Assembly (NCBI GenBank): GCA_001314685.1
Contig: LJNT01000071.1
Coordinates: forward strand, 1 to 35,851
DNA from: Rhodobacteraceae bacterium HLUCCA09
Lineage (GTDB): Bacteria > Pseudomonadota > Alphaproteobacteria > Rhodobacterales > Rhodobacteraceae
DNA: 35,851 nucleotides
Reading direction: 5' to 3'
Position numbers and translations under genes: made by a program
Part shown: one piece after another, positions 17,139-27,742 of the stretch
Layout: every line of letters starts with the position of its first letter
Position numbering within the stretch: the stretch's first letter is position 1
Notes under the pieces: model-generated
Database searches by the model: none
The model's input: only the letters and a program-made list of their open reading frames with translations
Told to the model about the DNA's origin: nothing

Positions 17139-17924
17139 TCACCCGCCGCTTCTGATGGCGAGGGCGCGGGCGAGGGCGAGCCCCAGCAGGGGCAGGCCCA
17201 CGGTCATGACGATCATCACCGTGCCCAGCGCGTTGATCTCGGGCGATATGGAGTTGCGCAGCATCGAGAAGATCTGCGTCGGCACCGTCTCGACGCCCCC
17301 CGGCTTCCAGAACAGCGTGCCGGTGATGTCGTCGAAGCTGATGGTGAAGGCGAACAGTGCGCCCGCGAGCACCGCGGGCAGCATCAGCGGCAGCGTCACC
17401 TCGAAGAAGGTCTGCACCGGCGAGGCGCCGAGCGACAGCGCCGCCTCCTCGATGTCGCGCCGGATCGAGACGAGGCGCGCCTGCACCACGAGGATCACGA
17501 AGGGCAGCGTGAAGATGACGTGACCGAGGAGGAGCAGCGTGAAGCTCTTGTTCACCTCCAGGAAGTTGAGGAACAGAAGCAGCGCCACCGCCAGCACGAC
17601 CTCGGGCACAAGGATGGGCGCGATCAGGAGCGTCGAGATGTAGTTCTCCCCCGGCACGCGGTAGCGCACGAGAGCCAGCGAGGCGAGCACGCCCAGCGTG
17701 GTCGAGATCAGCGCGGTCAGCGTGCCGAGGATCAGCGAGGTGCGGAAGGCCCGCAGGATCGCGTCGTTCTGCGCCAGCTCGACGAACCAGCGCAACGAGA
17801 AGCCCGTCATCGGGAAGGAGCCGAATTGCGAGGCGTTGAACGACAGCAGCACCACGACGCCCACGGGCAGGAACATGAACCCGTAGACGAGCAGCGTGTA
17901 GAGCCTCAGCGCCCCCCAGCCCAT
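17139..17924 (-). CDS. potC: ABC transporter permease (PotC type)
   Basis: The 261-residue inner-membrane permease has the N-terminal YTLLVYGFMFLPVGVVVLLSF helix, about six hydrophobic segments, and the cytoplasmic EAA loop IEEAALSLGASPVQTFFEVTLP, which couples to the ATPase. The FDDITGTLFWKPGG segment is typical of PotC/PotI. Start ATG overlaps the stop of the first permease by one base (TGATG), and its end is 40 bases from the binding protein gene. It forms a heterodimer with the preceding permease. Specificity is inferred from the family. Confidence 0.9.
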   Translation of the reverse strand: MGWGALRLYTLLVYGFMFLPVGVVVLLSFNASQFGSFPMTGFSLRWFVELAQNDAILRAFRTSLILGTLTALISTTLGVLASLALVRYRVPGENYISTLLIAPILVPEVVLAVALLLFLNFLEVNKSFTLLLLGHVIFTLPFVILVVQARLVSIRRDIEEAALSLGASPVQTFFEVTLPLMLPAVLAGALFAFTISFDDITGTLFWKPGGVETVPTQIFSMLRNSISPEINALGTVMIVMTVGLPLLGLALARALAIRSGG

Positions 17925-18790
17925 CAGCCCAGCCCCTTCATCAGCTGCGCCATGCCGAGATAGCGGTTGTAGATCAGCACCAGCGCGCCGAGCACGATCA
18001 GCAGCATCAGCGACAGCGCCGAGCCGAGCGGCCAGTTGAGCTGGGTGATGATCGCCTCGTAGACGAGGTTGGCGAACATCGCGTCGCGCGGTCCCCCCAG
18101 CACCATAGGCGTGATGTAGGTGCCCGCCCCCAGCACGAAGCACAGAAGCGAGCCCGCCGCGAGGCCCGGCAGCGAGAGCGGCAGCGTCACCTGGAGGAAC
18201 GCCTGCCACTTGGTCGCGCCGAGAGAGTTCGCGGCATCCTCGAGGTTGGTGTCGATCCCCTCGAGGCTGACGAACACGTTCAGCACCATGAAGGGCAGCA
18301 GGAAGTGGACGAGGCCGAGGATGACGGTCGTCTCGTTGTAGAGCATCTGGACGGGCTCGGAGAGGATGCCGGCACCCACCAGAAGCGTGTTGAGCGCGCC
18401 CGATGTGCCCAGGATGTTGATCCACGACATCGTGCGGATGATGTAGCTGATCCAGAACGGCAGGATCAGCAGCAGCAGCAGCAGTGCCTTGTTCCCCTTC
18501 GAGCGGGCGATGAAATAGGCGGCCGGATAGCCCATCAGCGCGCAGACGATCGTGGTGATCGCGGCGATCTTGAGCGTGTTGAGCAGGATGTCGCGATAGA
18601 AGGCGTCGGTCAGCGCCTCTTCCCAGTTCTCGAAGGAGAAGGCCGCGATGTCGGCGCCAGTCGCCGAGCTCAGCCAGAACGAATAGACCACGATGAACAG
18701 GAGCGGCACGAACAGCAGCAGGGCCACCGCCGTCAGGGCGGGCGAAAGCAGGATCCAGGGCTGTCGCGCCTCGCGCGCTTCCACCGACAT
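17924..18790 (-). CDS. potB: ABC transporter permease (PotB type)
   Basis: This 288-residue permease is the first gene of the eight-gene amine operon. It begins MSVEAREARQPWILLSPALT followed by a long hydrophobic helix and FVPLLFIVVYSFW. The PotB/PotH marks are ILPFWISYIIRTMSW and the EAA loop LEDAANSLGATKWQAFLQVTLP near the C-terminal third. An FVLGAGTYITPMVLGG segment is strongly conserved in this family. An AGGGAGA ribosome site lies about 11 bases upstream. A divergent LysR gene starts 124 bases away, and the gap likely holds the control region. Confidence 0.9.
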   Translation of the reverse strand: MSVEAREARQPWILLSPALTAVALLLFVPLLFIVVYSFWLSSATGADIAAFSFENWEEALTDAFYRDILLNTLKIAAITTIVCALMGYPAAYFIARSKGNKALLLLLLILPFWISYIIRTMSWINILGTSGALNTLLVGAGILSEPVQMLYNETTVILGLVHFLLPFMVLNVFVSLEGIDTNLEDAANSLGATKWQAFLQVTLPLSLPGLAAGSLLCFVLGAGTYITPMVLGGPRDAMFANLVYEAIITQLNWPLGSALSLMLLIVLGALVLIYNRYLGMAQLMKGLG

Positions 18791-18914
18791 GGTGCGGCGT
18801 GTCTCCCTCGTTGGTCGGGACCGCCTTCTGGCCGGGCGACCTCCGGCCGGAGTTGACGACGCGGCGCCCCATTGAGCAAATAGATACGAAGGATACTTTG
18901 CAGAGGCTTGATCT
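18791..18914. promoter_or_regulatory. Divergent promoter region of the amine operon and its LysR gene
   Basis: This 124-base gap is the only stretch from which the eight minus-strand genes and the plus-strand LysR gene can both be read divergently. A short A/T-richer segment contains two GATAC repeats (18883-18887 and 18892-18896), nine bases apart. A TTGACG at 18853-18858 could be a -35 element for the LysR gene, but no well-spaced -10 is seen. Operator assignment is tentative. Confidence 0.4.
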
Positions 18915-19874
18915 ATGCTCCGCCCCGACGCCCCCGAGCGCATCATGCGAGAGCTGGACTGGAACCTCCTGCGCACCTTCGTCGTGCTGGCGCAGTCGGG
19001 CTCGATCACCGAGGCCGCGGGAAAGCTGCGCCTCGCCCAGCCCTCGGTCTCGGCCGCGCTCAAGCGGCTGGAAGAGCGGGTGGGCAAGCAGCTTGTCGTA
19101 CGCGGCGCGGGGCAGTTCCACCTGACCGAGGCGGGCGAGGCGCTCAGGCGCGAGGCGGTCGAGATCCAGGGCTCGATCCTGCGGATCGCCACGCTGATGC
19201 GCGACGTGACCGACGAGATCCGCGGCCACCTGCGGATCGCGCTGGCCAGCCACGTCGTCTGCCCGCTGTTCGACCGGGTGCTGGCCGAGTTCCACGCCGC
19301 CCACCCCCGCGCCACCGTCTCGCTCGACGTGCGGTCCTCGGCCGAGGCCATCTCGGGCGTGGCCGACAAGAGCGCCTCGCTCGCCGTCTGCCTCGTGCGC
19401 GAGCGCAACCCGCGGCTGGAATACCGCCGGCTCTACCGCGAGTTCTTCGGCCTCTACTGCGGGCCGCCCCACCCGCTCTTCGGCCGCGAGGGCCTGACGC
19501 GGGCCGATCTTGCGGGCCAGTCGGCCGTGGGCTTCGAGACCGACCGGCTCGGCGGCATCCTGCAGGCAGTGACGCTCCTGCGCGCCGAGGCCGAGATGCG
19601 CGACGAGATGGTCGGTGTGTCGAGCCATCTCGAGGAGGTGCGGCGCATGATCGTGGCCGGTCTCGGCATCGGCGCCCTGCCCGTCCATGTCGCCGCCCGC
19701 GACGTGGCCGACGGCCTCTTGTGGCGGCTGCCGCCCTACGACGACCCGCCGCCGGTCGACGTTCACGTGGTCTGGAACCCGCGCACACGCATGAACCGGG
19801 CCGAACGCGCCTTCCTCGCCGCGCTGACCGAGGCCATCGAGGCGACGCCCATCGAGGAGCGGACGTATTCGTGA
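18915..19874 (+). CDS. LysR-family regulator of the amine operon
   Basis: This 319-residue protein is a LysR-type transcription factor. The winged helix-turn-helix lies in residues 11-70: LDWNLLRTFVVLAQSGSITEAA, then KLRLAQPSVSAALKRLEERVGKQLV. The rest is the periplasmic-binding-protein-like effector domain. The DNA-binding helix reads AQPSVSAALKRLE, typical of the family. It is divergent from the transporter-aminotransferase-BKACE operon, the usual arrangement for a LysR regulator and its target. The start could also be the ATG at 18945, ten residues in, where most family members begin; GAGG 13 bases upstream of 18915 gives slight support to the longer form. The effector is unknown; a polyamine or catabolic intermediate is the natural guess. 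Confidence 0.88.
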   Translation: MLRPDAPERIMRELDWNLLRTFVVLAQSGSITEAAGKLRLAQPSVSAALKRLEERVGKQLVVRGAGQFHLTEAGEALRREAVEIQGSILRIATLMRDVTDEIRGHLRIALASHVVCPLFDRVLAEFHAAHPRATVSLDVRSSAEAISGVADKSASLAVCLVRERNPRLEYRRLYREFFGLYCGPPHPLFGREGLTRADLAGQSAVGFETDRLGGILQAVTLLRAEAEMRDEMVGVSSHLEEVRRMIVAGLGIGALPVHVAARDVADGLLWRLPPYDDPPPVDVHVVWNPRTRMNRAERAFLAALTEAIEATPIEERTYS

Positions 19875-20032
19875 GGGGCGGCCGGCGAGCGGCGGGGGCG
19901 GCGCTCGACCCCGGCGAGCGGGAAAGGCGGCGCTTCACCCGACAGGTGAGAGGTGCCGACCGTGCCCATGCCGACCGGTCGGGGCGCCCCTACCCCTGCG
20001 CCTGCAATCCTCCGGGCCGAGGGTCGGGCGCG

Positions 20033-20051
20033 GCCCGGCCTGCGGCCGGGC
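20033..20051. terminator. Possible bidirectional hairpin between LysR gene and cysteine-synthase gene
   Basis: An eight-base-pair GCCCGGCC/GGCCGGGC stem with a TGC loop lies between two converging genes. There is no T-run on either strand, so it is a weak terminator candidate. The same 237-base gap (19875-20111) also holds a CCGACCGGTCGG palindrome at 19971-19982 and nothing that looks coding. Confidence 0.4.
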
Positions 20052-20111
20052 GATGCCTGATCGCGCAAGATACAGGGCGACCGAAGCGGCCAGGGTCGAG
20101 CCTGACCCCCG

Positions 20112-21152
20112 TCAGCCGCCCTCGGCCACGGTCATGTCGGGCAGGTCGCGCTTCGGCCGCGACAGGAAGTCCGGCACCGGCAGCCCCTTCTCGCGCAGGA
20201 AGTCGGCATTGAAGAGGCGCGAGGCGTAGCGGTTGCCGTAATCGCAGAGCACGGTGACGATGGTGTGCCCCGGCCCCAGCTCGCGTGCCAGACGCATCGC
20301 CCCGGCCACGTTGATGCCCGACGACAGGCCGAGGCACAGCCCCTCGCGCTCCAGCATCTCGAAGACCAGCGGCAGGCCCTCGGCATCGGGGATGTTGCAG
20401 GCGAAATCGGGCGTGAAGCCTTGGAGGTTGGCCGTGATCCGCCCCTGCCCGATACCTTCGGAGATCGACGAGCCCTCGGCCTTGAGCTCGCCGTGGACGT
20501 AGTAGTGGTAGAGCGCCGCGCCGTCGGGGTCGGCGATGCCGATCTTGACGCCCCTCGGTTGCAGCGCCTCGGCCACGCCCGCGAGGGTGCCGCCCGAGCC
20601 CACCGCGCAGATGAAGCCGTCGACACGCCCGCCCGTCTGCTCCCAGATCTCTGGGCCGGTCGTCTCGACATGGGCCTGCCGGTTGGCCACGTTGTCGAAC
20701 TGGTTGGCCCAGACCGCGCCGCCCTCCACCTTGTCGGCCAGCGCCTCGGCCAGCCGGCCCGAGTAGCGGACGTAGTTGTTGGGGTTGCGGTAGGGGGCGG
20801 CGGGCACCTCGACCAGCTCGGCGCCCGCGATCCGCAGCATCTGCTTCTTTTCCTCGCTCTGCGTCCGAGGGATGACGATGACGGTGCGAAAGCCCATCGA
20901 GGCGCCCACCAGCGCCAGCCCGATTCCGGTATTGCCCGCGGTGCCCTCGACGATCGTGCCGCCGGGGGCCAGCGCGCCGCGCGCCACCGCGTCGCGGATG
21001 ATGAAGAGGGCGGCGCGGTCCTTCACCGACTGGCCCGGGTTCATGAACTCGCACTTGCCGAGGATCTCGCAGCCCGTCGCCTCGGAGGCACCCTTCAGTC
21101 GGATCAGCGGCGTGTTGCCCACCGCGTCGGCCAGGTCGTTGCGGATCGTCAT
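20112..21152 (-). CDS. Cysteine synthase-family PLP enzyme
   Basis: This 346-residue protein is an O-acetylserine sulfhydrylase-like fold-type II PLP enzyme. Visible motifs: NTPLIRLKGASEATGCEILGK near residue 12, FMNPGQSVKDRAALFII with the Schiff-base lysine, the phosphate and substrate loop EGTAGNTGIGLAL, AVGSGGTLAGVAEAL for the PLP phosphate, and ELGPGHTIVTVLCDYGNRYASRL near the C-terminus. It is of the somewhat longer subtype than standard CysK (about 310), with an EGTAGN rather than EPTSGN loop, so it is better called cysteine-synthase-family than CysK. The ATG has an AGAGGAGG site upstream. It follows oxyR by 55 bases in the same direction, so it may be co-transcribed with that regulator. 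Confidence 0.83.
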   Translation of the reverse strand: MTIRNDLADAVGNTPLIRLKGASEATGCEILGKCEFMNPGQSVKDRAALFIIRDAVARGALAPGGTIVEGTAGNTGIGLALVGASMGFRTVIVIPRTQSEEKKQMLRIAGAELVEVPAAPYRNPNNYVRYSGRLAEALADKVEGGAVWANQFDNVANRQAHVETTGPEIWEQTGGRVDGFICAVGSGGTLAGVAEALQPRGVKIGIADPDGAALYHYYVHGELKAEGSSISEGIGQGRITANLQGFTPDFACNIPDAEGLPLVFEMLEREGLCLGLSSGINVAGAMRLARELGPGHTIVTVLCDYGNRYASRLFNADFLREKGLPVPDFLSRPKRDLPDMTVAEGG

Positions 21153-21207
21153 GGGCTCGGCCCTCCTCTCGCTCGCATTCCGGTTCAATCCCTGCCCGGA
21201 GCCCGTG

Positions 21208-22140
21208 TCAACTCGCGGCCGGCAACGCCCCGCCGCGCAGCCCCTCGGCCGCCCGGCGCACCGCGCCCGCCACCTCGTGCAGCCGGTCGGCGAGCGGCGA
21301 CGAGCGGCGCCAGACCATGCCGATGGTGCGCGAGGGCTGCGGCTCGGGAAAACGCGTCACCGACACGTCGGCCGAGCGCGTCTCGACCGGCACCGCCATC
21401 TCGGGGATGAGCGTCACGCCGATGCCGGCGGCCACCATCTGCACCAGCGTCGACAGCGACGAGCCGTCGAGCAGGTCGCGCGGGCGCCCCGGGCCGCGCG
21501 ACGGCCCGAGATCGCAGAACGACAGCGCCTGGTCGCGGAAGCAGTGGCCCTCTTCCAGCAGCAGCAGGCGCATCCGCGCCAGCGTCTCGGCAGACGGCAC
21601 GGGGCTTCCGGCCTCGGCCGCCGGACGCACCAGCACGAAGGCCTCGGTGAAGAGCGCGACCTCCTCAAGCGCAGGCTCGGAGACGGGCAGCGCCACGATG
21701 GCGGTGTCGAGCCGCCCCTCGGCAAGCTCGGTCAGCAGCTTGGGCGTGACCGTCTCGCGCACGCGGATGTCGAGGCCGGCATGATCTCGCGCGAGATCGC
21801 CCACGATGGCGGGCAGGAGGTAGGGCGCGACGGTCGGGATCACACCGATCCGCAGCCGCCCCGCCAGCCTGTCGCGCGAGGCGCGGGCGAGATCGTCGAG
21901 CTCGTCGACGCCCCGCAGGATGTCGCGCACCCGCGCCGCCACCTCCTCGCCGAACCCCGTGAGCCGCACCTGCCGCGCCCCCCGCTCGAACAGCGGCGCG
22001 CCGAACGCCTCTTCCAGATCGCGAATCTGCATCGAGAGCGCGGGCTGGCTGATCGCGCAGGCCTCGGCCGCGCGCCCGAAATGGCCGTGCCGCGCCAGCG
22101 CCTCGAAATAGCGGAACTGCTTGAGGGTGAGCCCTTTCAT
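21208..22140 (-). CDS. oxyR: OxyR, hydrogen peroxide-sensing LysR regulator
   Basis: The 310-residue protein is a LysR-type regulator with the redox pair of OxyR: HCFRDQALSFC, Cys200 and Cys209, matching the pair C199/C208 that form the activating disulfide. The N-terminal DNA-binding domain begins TLKQFRYFEALARHGHFGRAAEACAIS and continues QPALSMQIRDLEEAFGAPLF. The inducer-binding half contains GVIPTVAPYLLPAIV and MVAAGIGVTLIPEMAV, a conserved OxyR segment. It is divergent from katG, a known target in many bacteria. Its C-terminus is followed after 55 bases by the cysteine-synthase-like gene. Identification is strong. Confidence 0.93.
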   Translation of the reverse strand: MKGLTLKQFRYFEALARHGHFGRAAEACAISQPALSMQIRDLEEAFGAPLFERGARQVRLTGFGEEVAARVRDILRGVDELDDLARASRDRLAGRLRIGVIPTVAPYLLPAIVGDLARDHAGLDIRVRETVTPKLLTELAEGRLDTAIVALPVSEPALEEVALFTEAFVLVRPAAEAGSPVPSAETLARMRLLLLEEGHCFRDQALSFCDLGPSRGPGRPRDLLDGSSLSTLVQMVAAGIGVTLIPEMAVPVETRSADVSVTRFPEPQPSRTIGMVWRRSSPLADRLHEVAGAVRRAAEGLRGGALPAAS

Positions 22141-24553
<2,413 letters not shown>

Positions 24554-24597
24554 GGGGGCGCCGGGGCGCACCCGCCCCCGGCCCTTGCCCGGCACAT

Positions 24598-24631
24598 GCG
24601 GCGGGCCGCCCTGCGCGGCCCGCCGCTTTCG
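24598..24631 (+). terminator. Terminator after katG
   Basis: A perfect 12-base-pair stem (GCGGCGGGCCGC with GCGGCCCGCCGC) and a CCTGC loop are followed by TTTC, 45 bases past the katG stop. The stem is strong, but the T-run is short. Confidence 0.6.
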
Positions 24632-24699
24632 TGCGCAGGCCGCGCGGCGCCTGCCGTTCCCCGCGCGCCACGCTTCCCCGGCCTTTGGGCGCGACAGCT

Positions 24700-24727
24700 T
24701 TGCGAACGTGGCGAAACCCTGTATACA
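24700..24727 (+). promoter_or_regulatory. Sigma-70-like promoter for the SPOR lipoprotein-dac unit
   Basis: TTGCGA at 24700-24705 is followed after 16 bases by TATACA at 24722-24727. This is the clearest -35/-10 pair in the window, and it stands out in the GC-rich surroundings. It lies 97 bases before the SPOR protein start and fits a promoter for the plus-strand gene set that follows. Confidence 0.6.
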
Positions 24728-24824
24728 CCCTGCCAAAACAAGCTCCGTAACGGGGCGATCGAGCAGTGCGGCCGCAATGACGGCCGGAAAAGCGCGGGCG
24801 CAGACCTGCGCGAAAGGGGCGAAA

Positions 24825-25898
24825 ATGGGCAGCAAGCTTTCCTTGTATGTCGGCGTATCCGTTGCGGCCGTGGTTCTGGCCGGGTGCGAAGATGGCACGG
24901 GGCTGGGCTCGTCCCGGCCAGAGACGGCGGCCACCGCGGCCGCCGACAGGCCCGCGGCGACACGGCTGGTCGAGCGCGACGTCGAGGCGCCAGACGTCTT
25001 CCAGATGTCCGGGGCGGGCCTGTGGGACGGGCGCCCCTCGCTCGGCGGTGTCTGGATCGCCCATCCCGAGGCGACCGACCCCGAGCGCGTGATGATCCGC
25101 AACGCCTCCAACGGCGAGACCGTGATCGGCGCCCTGTTCCGGCGCGAGCGCACCGGGCCGGGGCCGCGCTTCCAGGTCTCGTCCGACGCCGCGAGCGCTC
25201 TCGGGATGACGGCGGGCGCGCCGGTCGAGCTGGACGTGACCGCGCTGCGCCGCGAAGAGGCGCCCGAGCCCGCCCCCGAAGCCGAAGTCGAAGCCGAAGC
25301 CGAGGCGGCCGAACCCGCCGCACTGGCAGAGGCCGAGCCGGTCGAGACGGAGGCGCTCGATCCGATCCAGTCCGCAGCCGCCGCGATCGACCGAGCCGAG
25401 GCGAGCGCCGAGCCCGCCGAGCCGGCCACGGCCGAGACGCCGGCCGCCGCCCCAACCGACACCGACACCGCCGCGCCGCAGGCTGCGCCCGAACGCGAAC
25501 GCCGCGGCCTCTTCGCCGGGCTCTTCCGCCGCCAGGCGGCCGAGCCGCTCTCGGCCATCTCCGGGGCGACGGCCGCGGGCGCCACAGCCGGCACCGTCGT
25601 CTCGCCCGAGATCGGATCCGATGAGCCGGCGCCGGAGCCCGCCGCCGCGCGCGCGCCTCAAGCTGCCGGCGGCACCTACATCCAGATCGGCATCTTCTCG
25701 GTCGAGGCCAACGCCAGGGAGGCGGCCGAGGCCATGCGCGCCAACGGGATCGTGCCCAAGATCTACGAGCAGCAGAGCGCCGGGCGCACGTTCTGGCGCG
25801 TCGTCGTCGGGCCCGCGTCGTCGCGAAGCGACCGCTCGGCGCTTCTCCGAAAAGTGAAGGGGCTCGGCTACGCCGATGCCTATGCCGTCTCGAGCTAG
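24825..25898 (+). CDS. SPOR-domain lipoprotein, RlpA-like
   Basis: This 357-residue protein has a lipoprotein signal (a hydrophobic segment then AVVLAGCED, lipobox cysteine at residue 20), a folded part with VWIAHPEATDPERVMIRNASNG and a following GALFRRER-like block that resembles the RlpA/double-psi barrel group, a long acidic Glu/Ala/Pro linker (about residues 145-260), and a C-terminal SPOR domain (YIQIGIFSVEANAREAAEAM through the end). SPOR domains bind glycan strands lacking stem peptides at the division septum. The ATG has AAAGGGGC ahead of it. It lies immediately upstream of the D-Ala-D-Ala carboxypeptidase, so both act on the cell wall. The RlpA-like label is by resemblance; catalytic residues were not checked. 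Confidence 0.82.
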   Translation: MGSKLSLYVGVSVAAVVLAGCEDGTGLGSSRPETAATAAADRPAATRLVERDVEAPDVFQMSGAGLWDGRPSLGGVWIAHPEATDPERVMIRNASNGETVIGALFRRERTGPGPRFQVSSDAASALGMTAGAPVELDVTALRREEAPEPAPEAEVEAEAEAAEPAALAEAEPVETEALDPIQSAAAAIDRAEASAEPAEPATAETPAAAPTDTDTAAPQAAPERERRGLFAGLFRRQAAEPLSAISGATAAGATAGTVVSPEIGSDEPAPEPAAARAPQAAGGTYIQIGIFSVEANAREAAEAMRANGIVPKIYEQQSAGRTFWRVVVGPASSRSDRSALLRKVKGLGYADAYAVSS

Positions 25899-25916
25899 AG
25901 GTGTAATGCGCTGCCC

Positions 25917-27071
25917 ATGACCCGCCTGCTGCCCCTCGCCCTCGCCGCCCTGATCGCCCTCTCGACCGCCGCCCACGCGGCCTTCGAGACTCGCGCCACC
26001 TCCGCCTGGATCTATGACCAGACGACCGGCACGGTGCTGCTCGAGAAGAACGCGCATCAGCCCCTGCCGCCCGCGTCGATGTCGAAGCTGATGACGCTGA
26101 ACATGCTGTTCGAGGCGCTGCGGGACGGCCGCGTGACGCTCGACACGCGGTTCTCGGTATCGTCCAGGGCGCGGGCGATGGGCGGCTCGACGATGTTTCT
26201 CGACGAGACCGACCGGCCCACGGTCGAGAGCCTCATAAAGGGCATCATCGTGCAGTCGGGCAACGATGCCTGCGTCGTCGTGGCCGAGGGGCTGGCCGGC
26301 ACCGATGAGGCCTTTGCCCAGCTGATGAACGAGCGGGCACGGGCGATCGGGCTGACCGACAGCAACTTCGTCAACTCTTCCGGCTGGCCGCACCCCGACC
26401 ACAGGATGTCGATGGCCGATCTCGGCAAGCTGTCGGTGCGGCTGATCGAGGAGTTCCCCGACTACTACAAGTACTTCGCCCTGCAGGAATACGAGTTCGA
26501 CGGGCGCGCACCGTCGAACACGCGCAACCGCAACCCCATCCTCGGTCTCGGCATCGGCGCCGACGGGCTCAAGACCGGTCACACCCAGGAGGCGGGCTAC
26601 GGCCTCGCCGGATCGGCGGTGCAGGGCGGGCGGCGCGTTGTGTTCGTGATCAACGGGCTCGACAGCCGGGCCGCCCGCGCCGAGGAATCCGAGCGGATCA
26701 TCAGCTGGGCCTTCCGCCAGTTCGTCGAGCGCACCGTGGCCGAGAAGGGCACCCGCCTCGCCGAGGTGCCGGTGCATCTGGGCACCGAGCGCAGCGTGGG
26801 CATGATCGTGCCCGAGGACGTGTCGCTGCTGGTGCCCGCGCTGGTCCAGGACCAGCTCGAGGCCGAGATCTCCTACGAGGCGCCATTGGTGGCACCGGTC
26901 CGGGCCGGCCAGCAGATCGGCACGCTGCGGATCGACCTGCCTGACCTCGGCGTGCGCGAGCTGCCGCTCACCGCCGCGAGCGACGTCGCCGAGGGCGGCT
27001 TCCTGCCCCGGATGCGGATGGCGGCCGAGGTGCTGCTGCGCGATATCGCGGGCCGCGCCGCGCCGCTCTGA
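25917..27071 (+). CDS. dacC: D-alanyl-D-alanine carboxypeptidase (PBP5/6 type)
   Basis: The 384-residue periplasmic enzyme trims the terminal D-Ala from peptidoglycan stem peptides. A signal peptide covers the first 21 or so residues (LPLALAALIALSTAAHA). The catalytic tetrad motif is SMSK (Ser54, Lys57), the second motif is SGN in IVQSGNDACVV, and the KTG motif is in DGLKTGHTQEAGYGL. The C-terminal beta domain (VPVHLGTERSVGMIVPEDVSL) and a final amphipathic stretch resemble PBP5, which anchors at the membrane. It starts 18 bases after the SPOR lipoprotein stop and precedes tmk by 11 bases. The symbol is by family similarity. Confidence 0.93.
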   Translation: MTRLLPLALAALIALSTAAHAAFETRATSAWIYDQTTGTVLLEKNAHQPLPPASMSKLMTLNMLFEALRDGRVTLDTRFSVSSRARAMGGSTMFLDETDRPTVESLIKGIIVQSGNDACVVVAEGLAGTDEAFAQLMNERARAIGLTDSNFVNSSGWPHPDHRMSMADLGKLSVRLIEEFPDYYKYFALQEYEFDGRAPSNTRNRNPILGLGIGADGLKTGHTQEAGYGLAGSAVQGGRRVVFVINGLDSRAARAEESERIISWAFRQFVERTVAEKGTRLAEVPVHLGTERSVGMIVPEDVSLLVPALVQDQLEAEISYEAPLVAPVRAGQQIGTLRIDLPDLGVRELPLTAASDVAEGGFLPRMRMAAEVLLRDIAGRAAPL

Positions 27072-27082
27072 GCCGCCGCCGC

Positions 27083-27724
27083 ATGACGGGGGCGACGCCA
27101 CGGGGGCTGTTCGTCAGCTTCGAGGGAATTGACGGGTCCGGCAAGTCGACACAGGCGCGGCGCCTCGCCGAGCGCTTGCGCGCAGGGGGTGCCGAGCCGC
27201 TTCTGACGCGCGAGCCCGGCGGATCGCCCGGCGCCGAGGATATCCGCCGCCTGCTGGTCGAGGGCGATCCGCACCGCTGGTCGCCGACCACCGAGATCCT
27301 GCTGTTCACCGCTGCCCGGCGCGACCACCTGGAGCGCGCGATCCGCCCCGCCCTTGCGCGGGGGCAGACGGTCATCACCGATCGCTTCGCCGATTCCACC
27401 CGCGTCTACCAGGGGGCGGCGCGCGACGGGGGCACCCTGCGGGCGCTGGTGGATCGGCTGCACGTCGAGGTGATCGGCACCGAGCCCGACCTGACGCTCG
27501 TGATCGACACCGACCCCGAGGTGGCGCTGGCCCGCGGGCTTGCGCGACGCTCGGGCGAGGATAGGTTCGAGGATATGGGGCTCGACTTCCAGCACCGCCT
27601 GCGCGACGGCTTCCGCGCCCTCGCCGCCGAGGCGCCCGCCCGCGTGCGGCTGATCGACGGCGACCGTCCGGAGGACGAGGTAGCGGCGGAGGTGGCGGCG
27701 CTGGTCGCCGCGCATGCCCCGTGA
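27083..27724 (+). CDS. tmk: Thymidylate kinase
   Basis: This 213-residue cytoplasmic enzyme phosphorylates dTMP to dTDP. It has the P-loop FVSFEGIDGSGKSTQARRL near residue 10, the TREPGGSPGAEDIRRLL block that contacts dTMP, the TDRFADSTRVYQGAARDG segment, and the LID region LARRSGEDRFEDMG. No ribosome site stands out upstream; it likely depends on coupling to the carboxypeptidase gene. Its end lies 18 bases before holB. The position between a dac gene and holB is common in alphaproteobacteria. Confidence 0.95.
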   Translation: MTGATPRGLFVSFEGIDGSGKSTQARRLAERLRAGGAEPLLTREPGGSPGAEDIRRLLVEGDPHRWSPTTEILLFTAARRDHLERAIRPALARGQTVITDRFADSTRVYQGAARDGGTLRALVDRLHVEVIGTEPDLTLVIDTDPEVALARGLARRSGEDRFEDMGLDFQHRLRDGFRALAAEAPARVRLIDGDRPEDEVAAEVAALVAAHAP

Positions 27725-27742
27725 CGTCCCCGTGAGCCCCCC

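Noticed and set aside
19875-20111. GC-rich 237-base gap with a 12-base palindrome CCGACCGGTCGG
   Set aside because: The palindrome is short and common in DNA of this composition; no coding or RNA structure beyond one weak hairpin is supported.
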